Both the position numbers and the translations under genes were made by a program. This document shows, piece by piece, positions 8,471 to 19,132 of a stretch of DNA of 64,000 nucleotides (within the stretch, counting starts at the first letter, position 1; each line of letters begins with the position of its first letter). Below the pieces are notes generated by a model. That model had not been told where the DNA came from. It was given only the letters and a program-made list of their open reading frames with translations, and ran no database searches. Source of the stretch: Persicaria tinctoria. Taxonomy: Eukaryota > Streptophyta > Magnoliopsida > Caryophyllales > Polygonaceae. Location: positions 37,345,475 through 37,409,474 of the forward strand of contig JBANSL010000009.1 in NCBI GenBank assembly GCA_037127255.1, given 5' to 3'.

Positions 8471-10977
8471 ACATGCATTAGGGTTGCTAGATGATGAACG
8501 AGAGTACATTGATAGGGTCATTGAGGCAAGCTTTTGGGGATCTGCCCATTACTTGCGAACTTTATTTGTCATGTTGTTACTATCTGGTGTCATGTGTCAA
8601 CCCGAGCTTTTGTGGGATAAAACTTCGCATTTGTTGTCCGAAGATATTCTTATCCAACAAAGACATCACCTCAGGATGCCAGGTTTGCATTATCCTTTTT
8701 TTTTCATAACTATTGGTTTCCGTAATATCTTAATTTTATCATATAAATATCTACTAATATTTTTTCATTTCAATGTAATACCCACCCACGTTTTGGAAAG
8801 ATGAAAACTAAAGTACCCACCCACACACATTTTGTTTTTTTTTTATTCGGAAGTAACAACCCACGTTCTGTAAATATGAAATACACTACCCACCCATCCA
8901 CATTTTGTTTTTTTTTATTCGGAAGTAACAACCCACATTCTGTAAATATGAAATACACTACCCATCCACCCACATGTGTAAACATTAAAAAAACTACCCA
9001 CCCACCCCCCCATGTTTTGTAAAGATTAAAAAAAACTATCCACCCATGTTTTGTACAGCTTAAAAACAACTATCCACCATAATCAAAATAAAAAAGTGGA
9101 ACGTAGGTAACCACCACGTTTTTTGTTTCTTTTTACTTATCTTTTGAATTTATAATATTCTATAATTAATTTGTATGCTCATATATTACTTTCATGCAGA
9201 TTTACAACTATCCGAAGAACAATTGAAACATTACGCATTAGCAGAGGTTGAGATGTTGTTGCGAAGAAATGGTAGCTCTCTAAGGCGATATCCTTCCTTA
9301 CCGTCCCCAAATGATACCTTGATTGCTACTGGTAATAACATTCTTATTCAAGAGGAGTTGCGCCATAATGTTCCCGAGTTAAAGACAGAGCATTCACGAT
9401 TATTGTCCAGTTTCACAGAAGAACAACGGTGTGTTTATGATGAAATTATGGGTGCTACCAGAGCCGAGGGGGGGGGGGGGGGGGAGTTTTTTTTTTCTGT
9501 ATGGTTATGGAGGAACTGGGAAGACATATATTTGGAAAGCACTTACCGCTGCTATTCGAAGTGAAGGGCATATTGTTTTGAATGTGGCACTGAGTGGCAT
9601 TGCGACACTTCTACTTCCTGGGGGAAGGACTGCACATTCCAGGTTTGCCATTCCCTTACAAATACATGAGGACTCTATGTGTGAAATTCGTCCTGGTACT
9701 CCTTTGGCGGCATTAGTTGCAGCAGCGAAACTTATAATCTGGGATGAAGTACCTATGACTAATAGATTTTGTTTTGAAGCTTTGGATCGAAGCTTACGAG
9801 ATGTCCTCAAGTTTTCCAATCCTCACAGTGAAACATAACCATTCGGGGGGAAAGTTGTGGTCTTTGGTGGTGATTTTAGGCAAATATTGCCCGTTGTTGC
9901 ACGAGGAAGTAGACAGGACATTGTATCTGCTACAATAAACTCTTCCTATCTATGGCGTGATTGCAAGGTAAATACTTTTTTCATAGCTACTTACGTTCAT
10001 TTATTAATTTGGCCAAATGTTTCCTATTAGATGCACGATTCATCTAATAAAAGAAAGTGTTTTACAACTACGTAGGTACTCTAATTGACTAGGAATATGA
10101 GACTATCTTGTGGCCAAGTTGATTCTGATGTGGAAGAATTGAAGGAGTTCTCAGATTGGGTGCTACGAATTGGTGATGGAGTCGAGGGTAATGATAATGA
10201 TGGTGAAGCTATTGTTCATTTTCCACCTGATCTTCTTATTCCTTACACAAATGATCCAATTGGAGCCATTGTTGTTGCAGTATATCCAAATGTATCAGAT
10301 CATTTGATGGATTCTACTTACTTCCAAGAAAGAGCCATCCTAGCCCCAACACATGAAGTCGTGGATAAGGTAAATGGCTATGTACTCTCATTAATCCCTG
10401 GAGAGGAGAAGGTATTTTTGAGTTCAGATAGCCTTTGCAAGTCAGATGTTAATATAGAAGGACAAGGAGCTATTTACTCGGCCGAATATTTGAACACTAT
10501 CAAATGCTCAGGGATACCTAATCATAACATTACACTGAAGGTAGGGTTCATGTGATGTTACTTCGCAACTTGGATCAGTCTCTTGGCTTATGTAATGGAA
10601 CTCGGCTAATCATTACACGATTGGGAAATCATATATTGGAGGCAAAAATTATGTCTAGGACGCATGCTGGTCATAAGGTCCCTATACGGCGCATGGTATT
10701 ATCACCTTCGGACACATTGCTGCCATTCAAGTTTCAACGCCGACAGTTCCCATTGATGGTTTCATTTGCTATGACTATTAACAAGAGTCAGGGACAATCT
10801 CTTTCACAATTTGGTCTCTTCCTACCGAAGCCAGTGTTCACCCATGGACAATCATAGGTAGCTATGTCTAGAGTTACTAGCAGAGCTGGATTGAAAGTCT
10901 TAGTTTCTGACAATGAAGGTAATGCTTCATCTACTACCACTAATGTAGTGTATAAAGAAGTTTTTCAGAATGTATGA
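8471..10977 (+). pseudogene. Helitron PIF1-like helicase, decayed
   Basis: Recognisable exons are about 8471-8682, 9200-9967 and 10076-10977, with GT-AG introns at 8683-9199 and 9968-10075. Motifs in order: ALGLLDDEREY, EEQLKHYALAEVE, TEEQRCVYDEI, Walker A GYGGTGKT (about 9500-9525), Walker B WDEVPM, GGDFRQILPVV, then after intron 2 TRNMRL, MLLRNLDQSLGLCNGTRL and AMTINKSQGQ, ending with SRVTSRAGLKVLV. Damage: a long G run and T run before Walker A (about 9468-9495) shift the frame, a TAA follows GGDFRQ's exon start region at about 9836-9838, a stop follows intron 2, a one-base loss lies near 10540-10555, and a TAG replaces the codon before VAMSRV. The protein would have unwound DNA for rolling-circle transposition. 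Confidence 0.88.
8777..9090 (+). repeat. Degenerate minisatellite within Helitron intron 1
   Basis: Imperfect tandem copies built around CTACCCACCCA and TGTAAATATGAAA. Two longer units of about 75 bp contain a T run followed by ATTCGGAAGTAACAACCCA. It lies wholly between the splice sites at 8683 and 9199. Confidence 0.75.
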
Positions 10978-11304
10978 GGAGTAATATACAACCTTTTCAT
11001 CTCATGCTATGCCAACGATCATTTTCTATGTGATGGTTTTTGAATTGGCTAATTTATCGTGATTTTCTCCTCATCTTTATTTATATGACATTTCTTATTG
11101 ATTTTCTATTTATAATGCTTTAGGAATTGTTCTCGCTGTTGGGTTGAATTGCCGGTTGTGGTACTTTGTTTGAATATTCGACATTTCATAAATATTATAT
11201 CGTTTCAATTTTAATGGTCTAAAAAAAGGAATACAGATCGGACATAAAATATTGTATATATTTGTATAATATTATATTGTAGTATATAATCAAAATATTT
11301 CGTA

Positions 11305-11334
11305 CCCGTGCCTTAGGCACGGGCCTTACACTAG
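11305..11334 (+). other. Helitron 3' terminus (hairpin plus CTAG)
   Basis: A perfect 8-bp stem, CCCGTGCC/GGCACGGG, with a 3-base loop (11305-11323), then seven bases and CTAG (11331-11334) followed by T. This is the standard Helitron 3' structure. Confidence 0.88.
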
Positions 11335-12005
11335 TTAGTATTGATCCACTTATTTGAGAGGGGGGAAGTTAGGATTTTGGTAATTAGCAGGAGTATATTT
11401 TTCTAATGGTTGAGAATGTGAGGAGTTTGTTAGAAAAAAAACAATTATTTTAAGTTTATTAGAGTTGTTTTTCTCACTGTGATTGATTTAGGTTTATTGC
11501 TCATTGGTGTTACACATATGCATAATGCATATCTTTCAAAGATATTTTTGTTCTTAATCAACTGCTTTTATTCCTTAATGATTTTGTTAGAGCATCCACT
11601 AAGGACATCCTTTAGGTATCTTAAACTTAAAATATGCTAACGAAAACTGACATTATCATAGTATTAAATGAAAAGTCGGATATTTATTTGAACTGGTGTG
11701 ATTAAGGGGTTGGAAGAAGAAACTTTTTTTTTTAATGAAGTGCAATATCCTATTATTTCTATTTTTTTCAATAAAAAAGAGAATAAGACACCCAAATAGA
11801 GGACGGTTTTGGAGCTCTCATGGTAGTTTAAATTTCTACAAGATGCCGATTTGGATTCAATAATGCTTTGGATGCCAATCACGTTGCCAGGTGAAAATTC
11901 ATGATGAAGATTTGACTAGTAGACTAATAATTCCCCATGTAATCAATGCTGATATTTTCCCTAATAATTCTCCATGTAATCAATGCTGACCTTTTCCCTT
12001 TATTA
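11335..12005. other. AT-rich DNA without a recognised gene
   Basis: No convincing ORF or element. The only structure I see is a two-copy 37-bp tandem repeat at 11924-11997 (CTAATAATTCCCCATGTAAT in copy 1, with two or three differences in copy 2). The TTA at 12003-12005 is the TSD of the next element. Confidence 0.6.
11924..11997 (+). repeat. Two-copy 37-bp tandem repeat
   Basis: Units 11924-11960 and 11961-11997 share the core TGTAATCAATGCTGA and differ at a few bases. Confidence 0.8.
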
Positions 12006-12421
12006 GGGCTCGTTTGGTTAGCTTTGTACTTTCCAGAAAGTCCAAAATCCTAGGAAGTAAGCTTCAATACATGTGTTTGGTATGATTTTTGAAAATAGAA
12101 AAACATAGGAATTAATTCATGAGAATTTCAATTCCTATGAAATGACGGAAGTTAGCTTACCATTAGAGGGGTAGGTAAGATTTACTTCCTGCATTCACTT
12201 ATCCCAAATCTTCTATAATTTTTATTTTTCATTAAAAAAATCTCCAATTACTATGAAAATTCCATGTTTAACCAAACAAAACATAGGAATTGAATTCATG
12301 GGAAACTATTTTCAACCAAACACTTTTTCACATTTCCCATGAAATAGAATTCATGGGAATTACATATCCTGAGAAGTTACTTCCCGGGAAGTCTATTTCC
12401 CGTGTTTAACCAAACGAGCGC
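12006..12421. mobile_element. Tourist-like MITE (PIF/Harbinger type)
   Basis: A 416-bp segment with inverted ends GGGCTCGTTTGGTTA and (reverse complement) GCGCTCGTTTGGTTA, flanked by TTA at 12003-12005 and 12422-12424. The TTA duplication and GGGC...GTTTGG ends are known marks of Tourist/Harbinger MITEs. It has no coding capacity. Subterminal repeats such as GGAAGT and CATGGGAA occur on both sides. Confidence 0.82.
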
Positions 12422-12887
12422 TTAGTTACGTAGTATTACACAGACCGGATTTGTTGTTCCGAACCCTGTACCCTATCCCAATCCACTAAACTCGTTACCT
12501 CTTTCTTTTTTTCAAAATTTATTTTTTTAAAAAAAAAATTGGGCGGTGAGGAGTTACATGCAGAAGACAGATGGTTTTGGACACAGGTGATCTCAATAGT
12601 TTATTCCATACAAATATTTTTCTAAAAAATATGGAGTAAATTGTTAATAATTCTCTATCCATCTTGAAACCCGCTTTTAAGGATTTGAAAATTATGTAAA
12701 ATATTATTATTTTTCATATAATTTTATAATAATAAGCATAATACAAAATTGTATTTAAAAAGTTAATATTTTATAACGTGTATAGCTTTTAAAAAATGTA
12801 TCGAAAAGTTAAACGATCTGAATTATATGATGTCAGAGTAATAATGTTTGTCAAAGAAATTCCATGCTATGAACGAAAGATATGAAC
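12422..12887. other. Unassigned AT-rich spacer
   Basis: About 460 bp between the MITE and the LINE fragment. It has A- and T-runs near 12510-12545, and I see no gene or element. The exact 5' break of the LINE is uncertain by tens of bases. Confidence 0.5.
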
Positions 12888-14437
12888 AAGGCGTTGCAGA
12901 TGAAACTACTATGGAAAATTCTTGCTGAACCACAAAATGAATGGGTTAAAATTGTTAGAGAAAAATATCTTAAGGACAATGAAATCTGAAACTATGTTAG
13001 GCAAAAGAATACTTCATGGCAATGGGCAAAATTGATGGAGATAAATGAAGAATTTTGCGAAGGATTAATTTGGCAAGTTGGTAATGGGAAAACTATTAAA
13101 TTGTGGAAGGATAAATGGGTTAACTCAGATGTTAGCCTTCGAGAAAAAAGATTGCACAACCAAATTGAAGAACATGAGACGGTTACATAAAACCAGATAA
13201 GAGATGGAATAGAGAAAAACTAACAGAAAACCTCCCACCAGATGTGGTGGACCAAATCTGCCATGAATTTATTCCTTCCAATGAAATCGAAGATAGACTG
13301 TACTGGAAACCTAGTAAAAATGGGTGGTTCTCCAGTGCCAGTGCCCTAGACAATATCACATGAGCAAGAAGGACAAACTCAGATAGACTAGAATGGATAT
13401 GGAAAATCAATTGTCCACCAAAGATACAAAATTTCCTTTGGAAGAATCTGCTAAACGGTACGCCCACGAAGATCAGACTGCGAAACAAAGGAGTGCATGT
13501 TCCTCTGGATTGCCCGCTCTGTAACCACAACGAAGAAGACTCGACTCATTTATTTACTGAATGTCAGGTTACTTTGAGAATTGTGGGAAGAATGGATAAA
13601 CAGATTGAGCGAATAGTGCAAAAAACAGATAAAATAGACAAAACATACAAAGACATAATTTCAGAAATCTTTGCCAAGCTGTCTCCTGAGCAAAGCTCAA
13701 CTCTGGCTTTCTCCCTTTGGGGAGTATGGTCCTTCAGAAACAAAATTGTGTTTGACAACAACGATACCAGAAATTCAGAAGATTGGATAAAACACATTGA
13801 ACAATTACGAAAAAGTTGGAAAAAAGCTCAAAATGAGATTCTTGATGAAGATATGGTTACCGAAAAACCACCCACCCACCAGATAAACAGAAGAAAACAA
13901 AAGCTTGTGAAATGGAAAAAACCTAAAGATGGGTTTGTGAAGCTTAATTTTGATGGAGCAAAAGTCGACTCTGGCCTAGCTGCCTCGGGTTTTGTCAGCC
14001 GTGACTGCCATGGTAGGGTTCTTGCTTGTGGTGCCCAAGGTCACGGCAAGGCCTCAGTCTTACAGGCCGAGTGCTTCGGTCTCCATGCCGGTCTTCGTGA
14101 ATCCATTAGGATGGGTTGCTCGCACTTGGAAGTAGAGGGTGACTCTTTGTCAATTATCAACGCTTGCAAAGGTATTTGGAAGGTTCCATGGGAGATCGAG
14201 ATGTTGGTTTCAGACGCCCTTGGATTATGCAGGACCTTCGCCGATGCCTCATTTTCTCACATTTACAGGGAAAGAAACAGTGTGGCTGATAGGATGGCTC
14301 ATATCGGACTTTCGTCTACACTTTTCGCTTCGTCCCCCCCTGTTGAGATCGATTCTCTCGTCCATCAGGACGCCCTTGGGCGCTGTTTCAACCGAGGTTG
14401 ACCAAGCCCAAATATTTGCCTTGTATCAAAAAAAAAA
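12888..14437 (+). pseudogene. 5'-truncated LINE ORF2 C-terminus (zinc-binding RVT region plus RNase H) with poly(A)
   Basis: The first part translates to ALQMKLLWKILAEPQ and later VGNGKTIKLWKDKWV, typical of the region after the reverse transcriptase in plant LINEs. Stops occur near 12988 and 13188. From 13493 to 14401 one ORF remains open: a zinc-binding RVT segment (CPLCNHNEEDSTHLFTEC), a linker, then an RNase H domain (about residues 140-270). All four catalytic positions can be placed: D in LNFDGAK, E in LQAECFG, D in VEGDSLS and D in NSVADRMA. After the stop comes a 3' tail ending in ten A at 14428-14437. The reverse transcriptase and endonuclease are missing through 5' truncation, usual for LINE insertions. 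It is related to, but separate from, the LINE at 15149. Confidence 0.85.
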
Positions 14438-14939
14438 TCATAACATATTTTATACTCTCTTCGTTAATTAAAACATACTCCCTCTATTCTAAATATAATT
14501 CGTTTCACTTTTTGTCACGTTTTATAAGGAGCTAAAAAACTATATATATAAAATATTTAATTTTTTTTATTAATTTTTAAAAATAATATAATACTTATTA
14601 ATACTAAGTATAATATTATTTAAAAAATTAATAAAAAAAAATATAATTTATTAATTATACTTATTAATTTCAAACTTATTAATATGATAAAATTTGACTA
14701 TATTTGTATAAAATCATATCTAATAAAAATATAAATAATGCACGAGAGAATTTTTTTTGTTTAAATTATATTCATGTTATCAGGCCTAAATTTTCAAAGT
14801 GTATGCTTTAAAAACAATACAAAATATCGAAAAAATTACAATCTCATATTTATTAGTAATAACTGTGATAATATATATATATATATATGTATGTATCGAA
14901 AAAAATACAATCTCATATTTATTGACTATATATATATAT
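14438..14939. other. AT-rich spacer with a Stowaway-like end
   Basis: At about 14478 the sequence CTCCCTCTATTCTAAAT after TA resembles the Stowaway/Mariner MITE end, but I find no matching right end, so it may be a truncated copy. Short AT dinucleotide runs occur at about 14870-14888 and 14927-14939. Confidence 0.4.
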
Positions 14940-15148
14940 GGTGAGGTTCCAGTGAAACAGATTATAGGGTGTAACGTGTAACACTATAATAAGCGTTCGA
15001 TTAAAACAAAATCAATGGGTGATAATGATTAGAAAATAGAAACACACTCTTTGTGATGAGTGTGTTGTATAGTAGCAAAATTAGATGACGCAGTAAATGA
15101 CCGGTATTAAAGGCAAATCTAAAATTAACTCCAGCCTAGTTAAATGGT

Positions 15149-16908
15149 AATGAATTAATAGGATAAAATTGGAGAACATTCTACCTAGACTCATCAATCC
15201 TTTCCAAGGAGCTTTTGTGGAAGGACGATCCATACAGGATAACATGCTAATCGCACATGAAATATTCCACAGTTTTCACAAGCGAAAGGGAACAAAAGGT
15301 TGGATGGCACTAAAGCTTGATATGGAAAAAGCTTATGATAAGATTAATTGGGATTACATTAAAGCCACACTCATCAAGTTTGGTTTTGACTCACGCTGGA
15401 TTAGATGGGTAATGAGCTGCTTAACAACCACAACATTTTCGGTTCTTGTTAACAACCGACTGGGTCCTCAATTTAGACCAGAAAAGGGGCATTAGACAAG
15501 GGGATCCAATAGCACCGTACATTTTCATCCTTGTAATGGAGAACCTAGCAGCAGAACTACAAGAGGGAGCAAGATTAGATGATGCCCTAGTAGGGATCAA
15601 GATTGCTAAAAATGGTACGCCTATTCCCTTCTTGACCTTTGCCGACGACACTATAATCTTTGCACCAACATCCCACAAAAGCATCCATACTATTCGGAAC
15701 ATGCTCAATAAATTCTCTAACCTTTCTGGTCTTACAATAAACTACAACAAGAGTTCTCTCCAAGTTTCGGGAAACATTAGCCCCTCTCTAGCAAACTCTC
15801 TAGCTAATGAAATGCATATTCCGGTCTCTAGAACTCTGGAAAAATATCTGGGGATTCCACTACTCCGCGGACGAATCAAGAATGAGATGTTCTAAGATGC
15901 CATACAAAATCTAAATGGAAAGCTTCGTCCTTAATGGCTGGTCGTGTAACCCTTATTACTGCAAATCTCAGCTCGAAAACTAACTATCTTATGCAGAATT
16001 TTTTACCTCTCCAAAGGGGTGCTCCACCAGATTGATCAAGTTAACAAGAATTTTTTCTGGAACAAATTAGAATCAGAACGTTATTACCCGCTAATAAGCT
16101 CGAATAAAATCTGTAAACCAAAAGACCAAGGTGGCCTAGGCATAAGATTAGCTGAAGATCTCAATATTAGCCTTCAGATGAAACTCTTATGGAAATTATA
16201 CACTAATAATGACAATATATGGGTTAAAGTTATTAAAGAAAAGTACTTTCAAGACCAAAATATAATGGAAGCAACTCCTACAAATCCCTCATGGCAATTC
16301 GGTCGCCTACTACAACTTCGTAACCAATTTTTGCAAGGTTTACATTGGATAGTCGGAAATGGGAATACCATAAACGTCTGGAATGATCCTTGGGTGGTAG
16401 GATGTAATCTTCAAAACTATCAACTTTCACATGATCCTAACCTAAAAGTTTATCAGCTAATCAACCAAAATAAACAATGGAATTTACAAATCCTTCAACA
16501 TCTCTTTCCAAATAATATTGTCGCCCAGATTCTAAAAATCAAAATTCCCTCTTGGGAGGCCAGTGATAGACTGATTTGGAAACTTAATGTGGACGGTCAC
16601 TTCACGAGCAAATCGGTCAAACATTTTATAAACAATCGCAACCAAAATGAGGAAAAAGGAAAATGGATCTGGAATCTAAATCTCCCTCCCCGGATCAAGA
16701 ACCTTGTTTGGAAAATAGCACAGGATGGAATCGCAACAAAAGAAAGACTAAATCATTTGTTCAATAGAGTTCCGTCCCAATGTTGTCTTTGCAATGACAA
16801 AGATGAAGATAGTGATAATATTTTCCAGCATTGCACCATCACCAAAAGAATCATAGCGGCCTATGAACAACTAACTGGTAAATCTATAAGCTACAATAAT
16901 AACCAGGT
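15149..16908 (+). pseudogene. LINE ORF2, reverse transcriptase part (left half, split by LARD B)
   Basis: A truncated non-LTR reverse transcriptase. Visible motifs: INPFQGAFVEGRSIQDN, motif A LKLDMEKAYDKINWDYI, motif B RQGDPIAPYIFILVMENLA (after a frame change near 15480-15490), motif C FADDTIIFA, then the thumb and the LINE-specific C-terminal region with LQMKLLWKLYTNNDNIWVK and WKLNVDGHFTSKS. A zinc-binding segment (CCLCNDKDEDSDN) follows. Stops or shifts occur near 15485, 15893 and 15930-16020. At 16904-16908 (CAGGT) the element is broken by LARD B. The reading continues at 42516, where the second CAGGT keeps the phase. It would have copied LINE RNA by target-primed reverse transcription. 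Confidence 0.88.
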
Positions 16909-19132
16909 TGTAACGGCCCAGAATTATGATTTCCGGGTTACGTTTCAAGGGATGAAAACCCTTGTTCGGATCTTGCAATCCAGGTACGGGTCGAGGTTTC
17001 AAACTCATTTTTAAGGTCAGTAATAAACAGGGATTTCGAACCCTAAAAGTATCGTAGGGTCGTTAGGTACCCTTAACCTGTCCTAAGACTATGTCACGAA
17101 ATTCAGTTCAAATGAAAGTAAAGTGGAAACAAAGTTAAGATACAAAGTGTCACGGCAGAGCCGGGTCAAAACCAAAACGTAAGCGAATGATTACTATTTA
17201 TACCAAGTTAGAGAATTAGCTAGGTTCTTCAATTCGCCAAAAGGAAACCCCGTCATATAGACATCGAGTACTCAAAATCTGCAGATAATACCTTAAAAAA
17301 TAGAACGGGGAAAGGAGTCAGATCGAGCCACTCACGCGGGACCGGCAGTCCTCGCTGAGGCCACATAGTATGTGCTATACCTAATAAAGATGCTCTAATG
17401 CAGTACGAAAGTCAAACACACTAGCATGCTCCTAGTTATAATAATGTGCAGAAATACTGTACGTAAAGGGGCCCAAGACAATCCAAATGGCATATCCCTC
17501 TCCTACCTCCACCCCCTTTCGATAGGGCGGAGACTGTCCAGCTCGTGAATGCATTCCATCATAATCGGGGGGCACGCACGCCTAACCCGCTCCACAATAA
17601 AGCTCGCAGGCATCTCATAATATAAGGAAGTTCATGACTCGATTGACTCAGGGTTCCCGATGAGGCTGGGCTACCCTATGACCCTAGCAAAGACTCTAGG
17701 ACTATCACAGATAACGGCCGTTCTGTTTCAAACGCATAAAGTAAGCAGATGCTCATTCAATTAGTGCAACCTAAACAGGATACTACATGGCATACTTTTA
17801 TGCATATGCAACACCTAACATAAAATGCAACAACAGGCATGAATGTCCAACCTGAGTAAGGCCCCTAGGGAACTTACCTGAAGATGCAGAACAACAAGAT
17901 ACCACAAGCAATGGCCCAAATGCAAATCCAAAGCAACCCCAAAAGCAATACTCACCTATCATCAAGTCATTTTCATAAGCTACCGGTCCATCATTCACAC
18001 ATACAAAACCCAAGTTCGCAACATTCTCAAAATCAATCGATAATAACACCATTTTCCCAAACTTTTCCGATACGATAAACATCAACCAAAATCATTCTTC
18101 CAATCAAACCCATTGATAAAATCGTACAAACCATACTTTCCAAACTCTTAAATCCCAAATTGAGTCAACTCATATTCAAAATAATTTCTCAAATCATACT
18201 TGGCCAAATTCCGACGTTTATGATTTAAATCCTTAACAAGTCCCCAAAATCATATTATTAACACAATCCCGGCATGTTTATTTCCAAAATCATTACATAA
18301 ATAAATTTCGACATTAAACCACCAAAACAATTCTATTTTCACAACCATATTTATAATTTAAAGCCCACAATTCGTTTCAATTTCTAAAATCACAATTAAA
18401 AACATCACTATGTATTCTAATTAATCACACTTGTAAATAATTTTATAATAGAATAGTAATTTTCAGAGAATATTTTATCACAAAAACAGAATAATACCTT
18501 AATAATAAAAATCTAGCAAATAAAAATTATATGAAACTATATACTAACATAACCACATAAATAATACATAATCAATAAAATCTGAATTTAAAACACCCAA
18601 AAGCCCAACTCCTCTCACATTAATCCGGATCCGGCCCAGAAGAGGAAGAAAAGGCCCAAGGTCTGAAAGGGGAACCCGGTTCCCTGACCCGATACCCGGC
18701 CCAAAGAAGAAAAGAAAGAAAAGGATACCCGACCCATCAAAGTTTCTTCCCCAAACCCAGAAAAAAGCTCTGCGGTTTTTTTTACGGAAGGAGAACGGAA
18801 GAGAGAGGAGGAAACCAGGGCCGGCCGGCGACCTCTTCTCCGACTCAAACCCAGATCGATCGAAACCCTTCCCTGACCCCAACAACACCATAGAGACGAA
18901 ACCAGAGCAAGGAGGAGGAAATCGAGACATTACCGAAGGTCTTCGAAAAGCGGCCCCGAGGGTGCTCCGACTGCGACTCCGGCTGAAATCGACGGGGAAG
19001 ACTGTCTTGCTCAAGCCTAGGAAGGGATAGGGTATGAGTACGAACTTGATTGAACGAGATTTGAATCAAAACGAGAGTGAAAAATGAAGTGAACCTCCAC
19101 GGAAAACAGGGCGCTCGCGGTTCCGACAGGGC

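Larger units (their letters stand above)
8471..11334 (+). mobile_element. Helitron, 3' part, truncated at the Athila-like insertion
   Basis: It contains the C-terminal helicase half of a plant Helitron Rep/helicase and a canonical 3' end: a GC hairpin at 11305-11323 followed by CTAG and a T. The Rep nuclease half and the 5' TC end would lie left of the Athila-like element, outside the window. The element is plainly inactive. Confidence 0.88.

Noticed and set aside
14472..14790. Complete Stowaway MITE
   Set aside because: A left-end-like CTCCCTC sequence is present after TA, but no inverted right end or second TA duplication was found.
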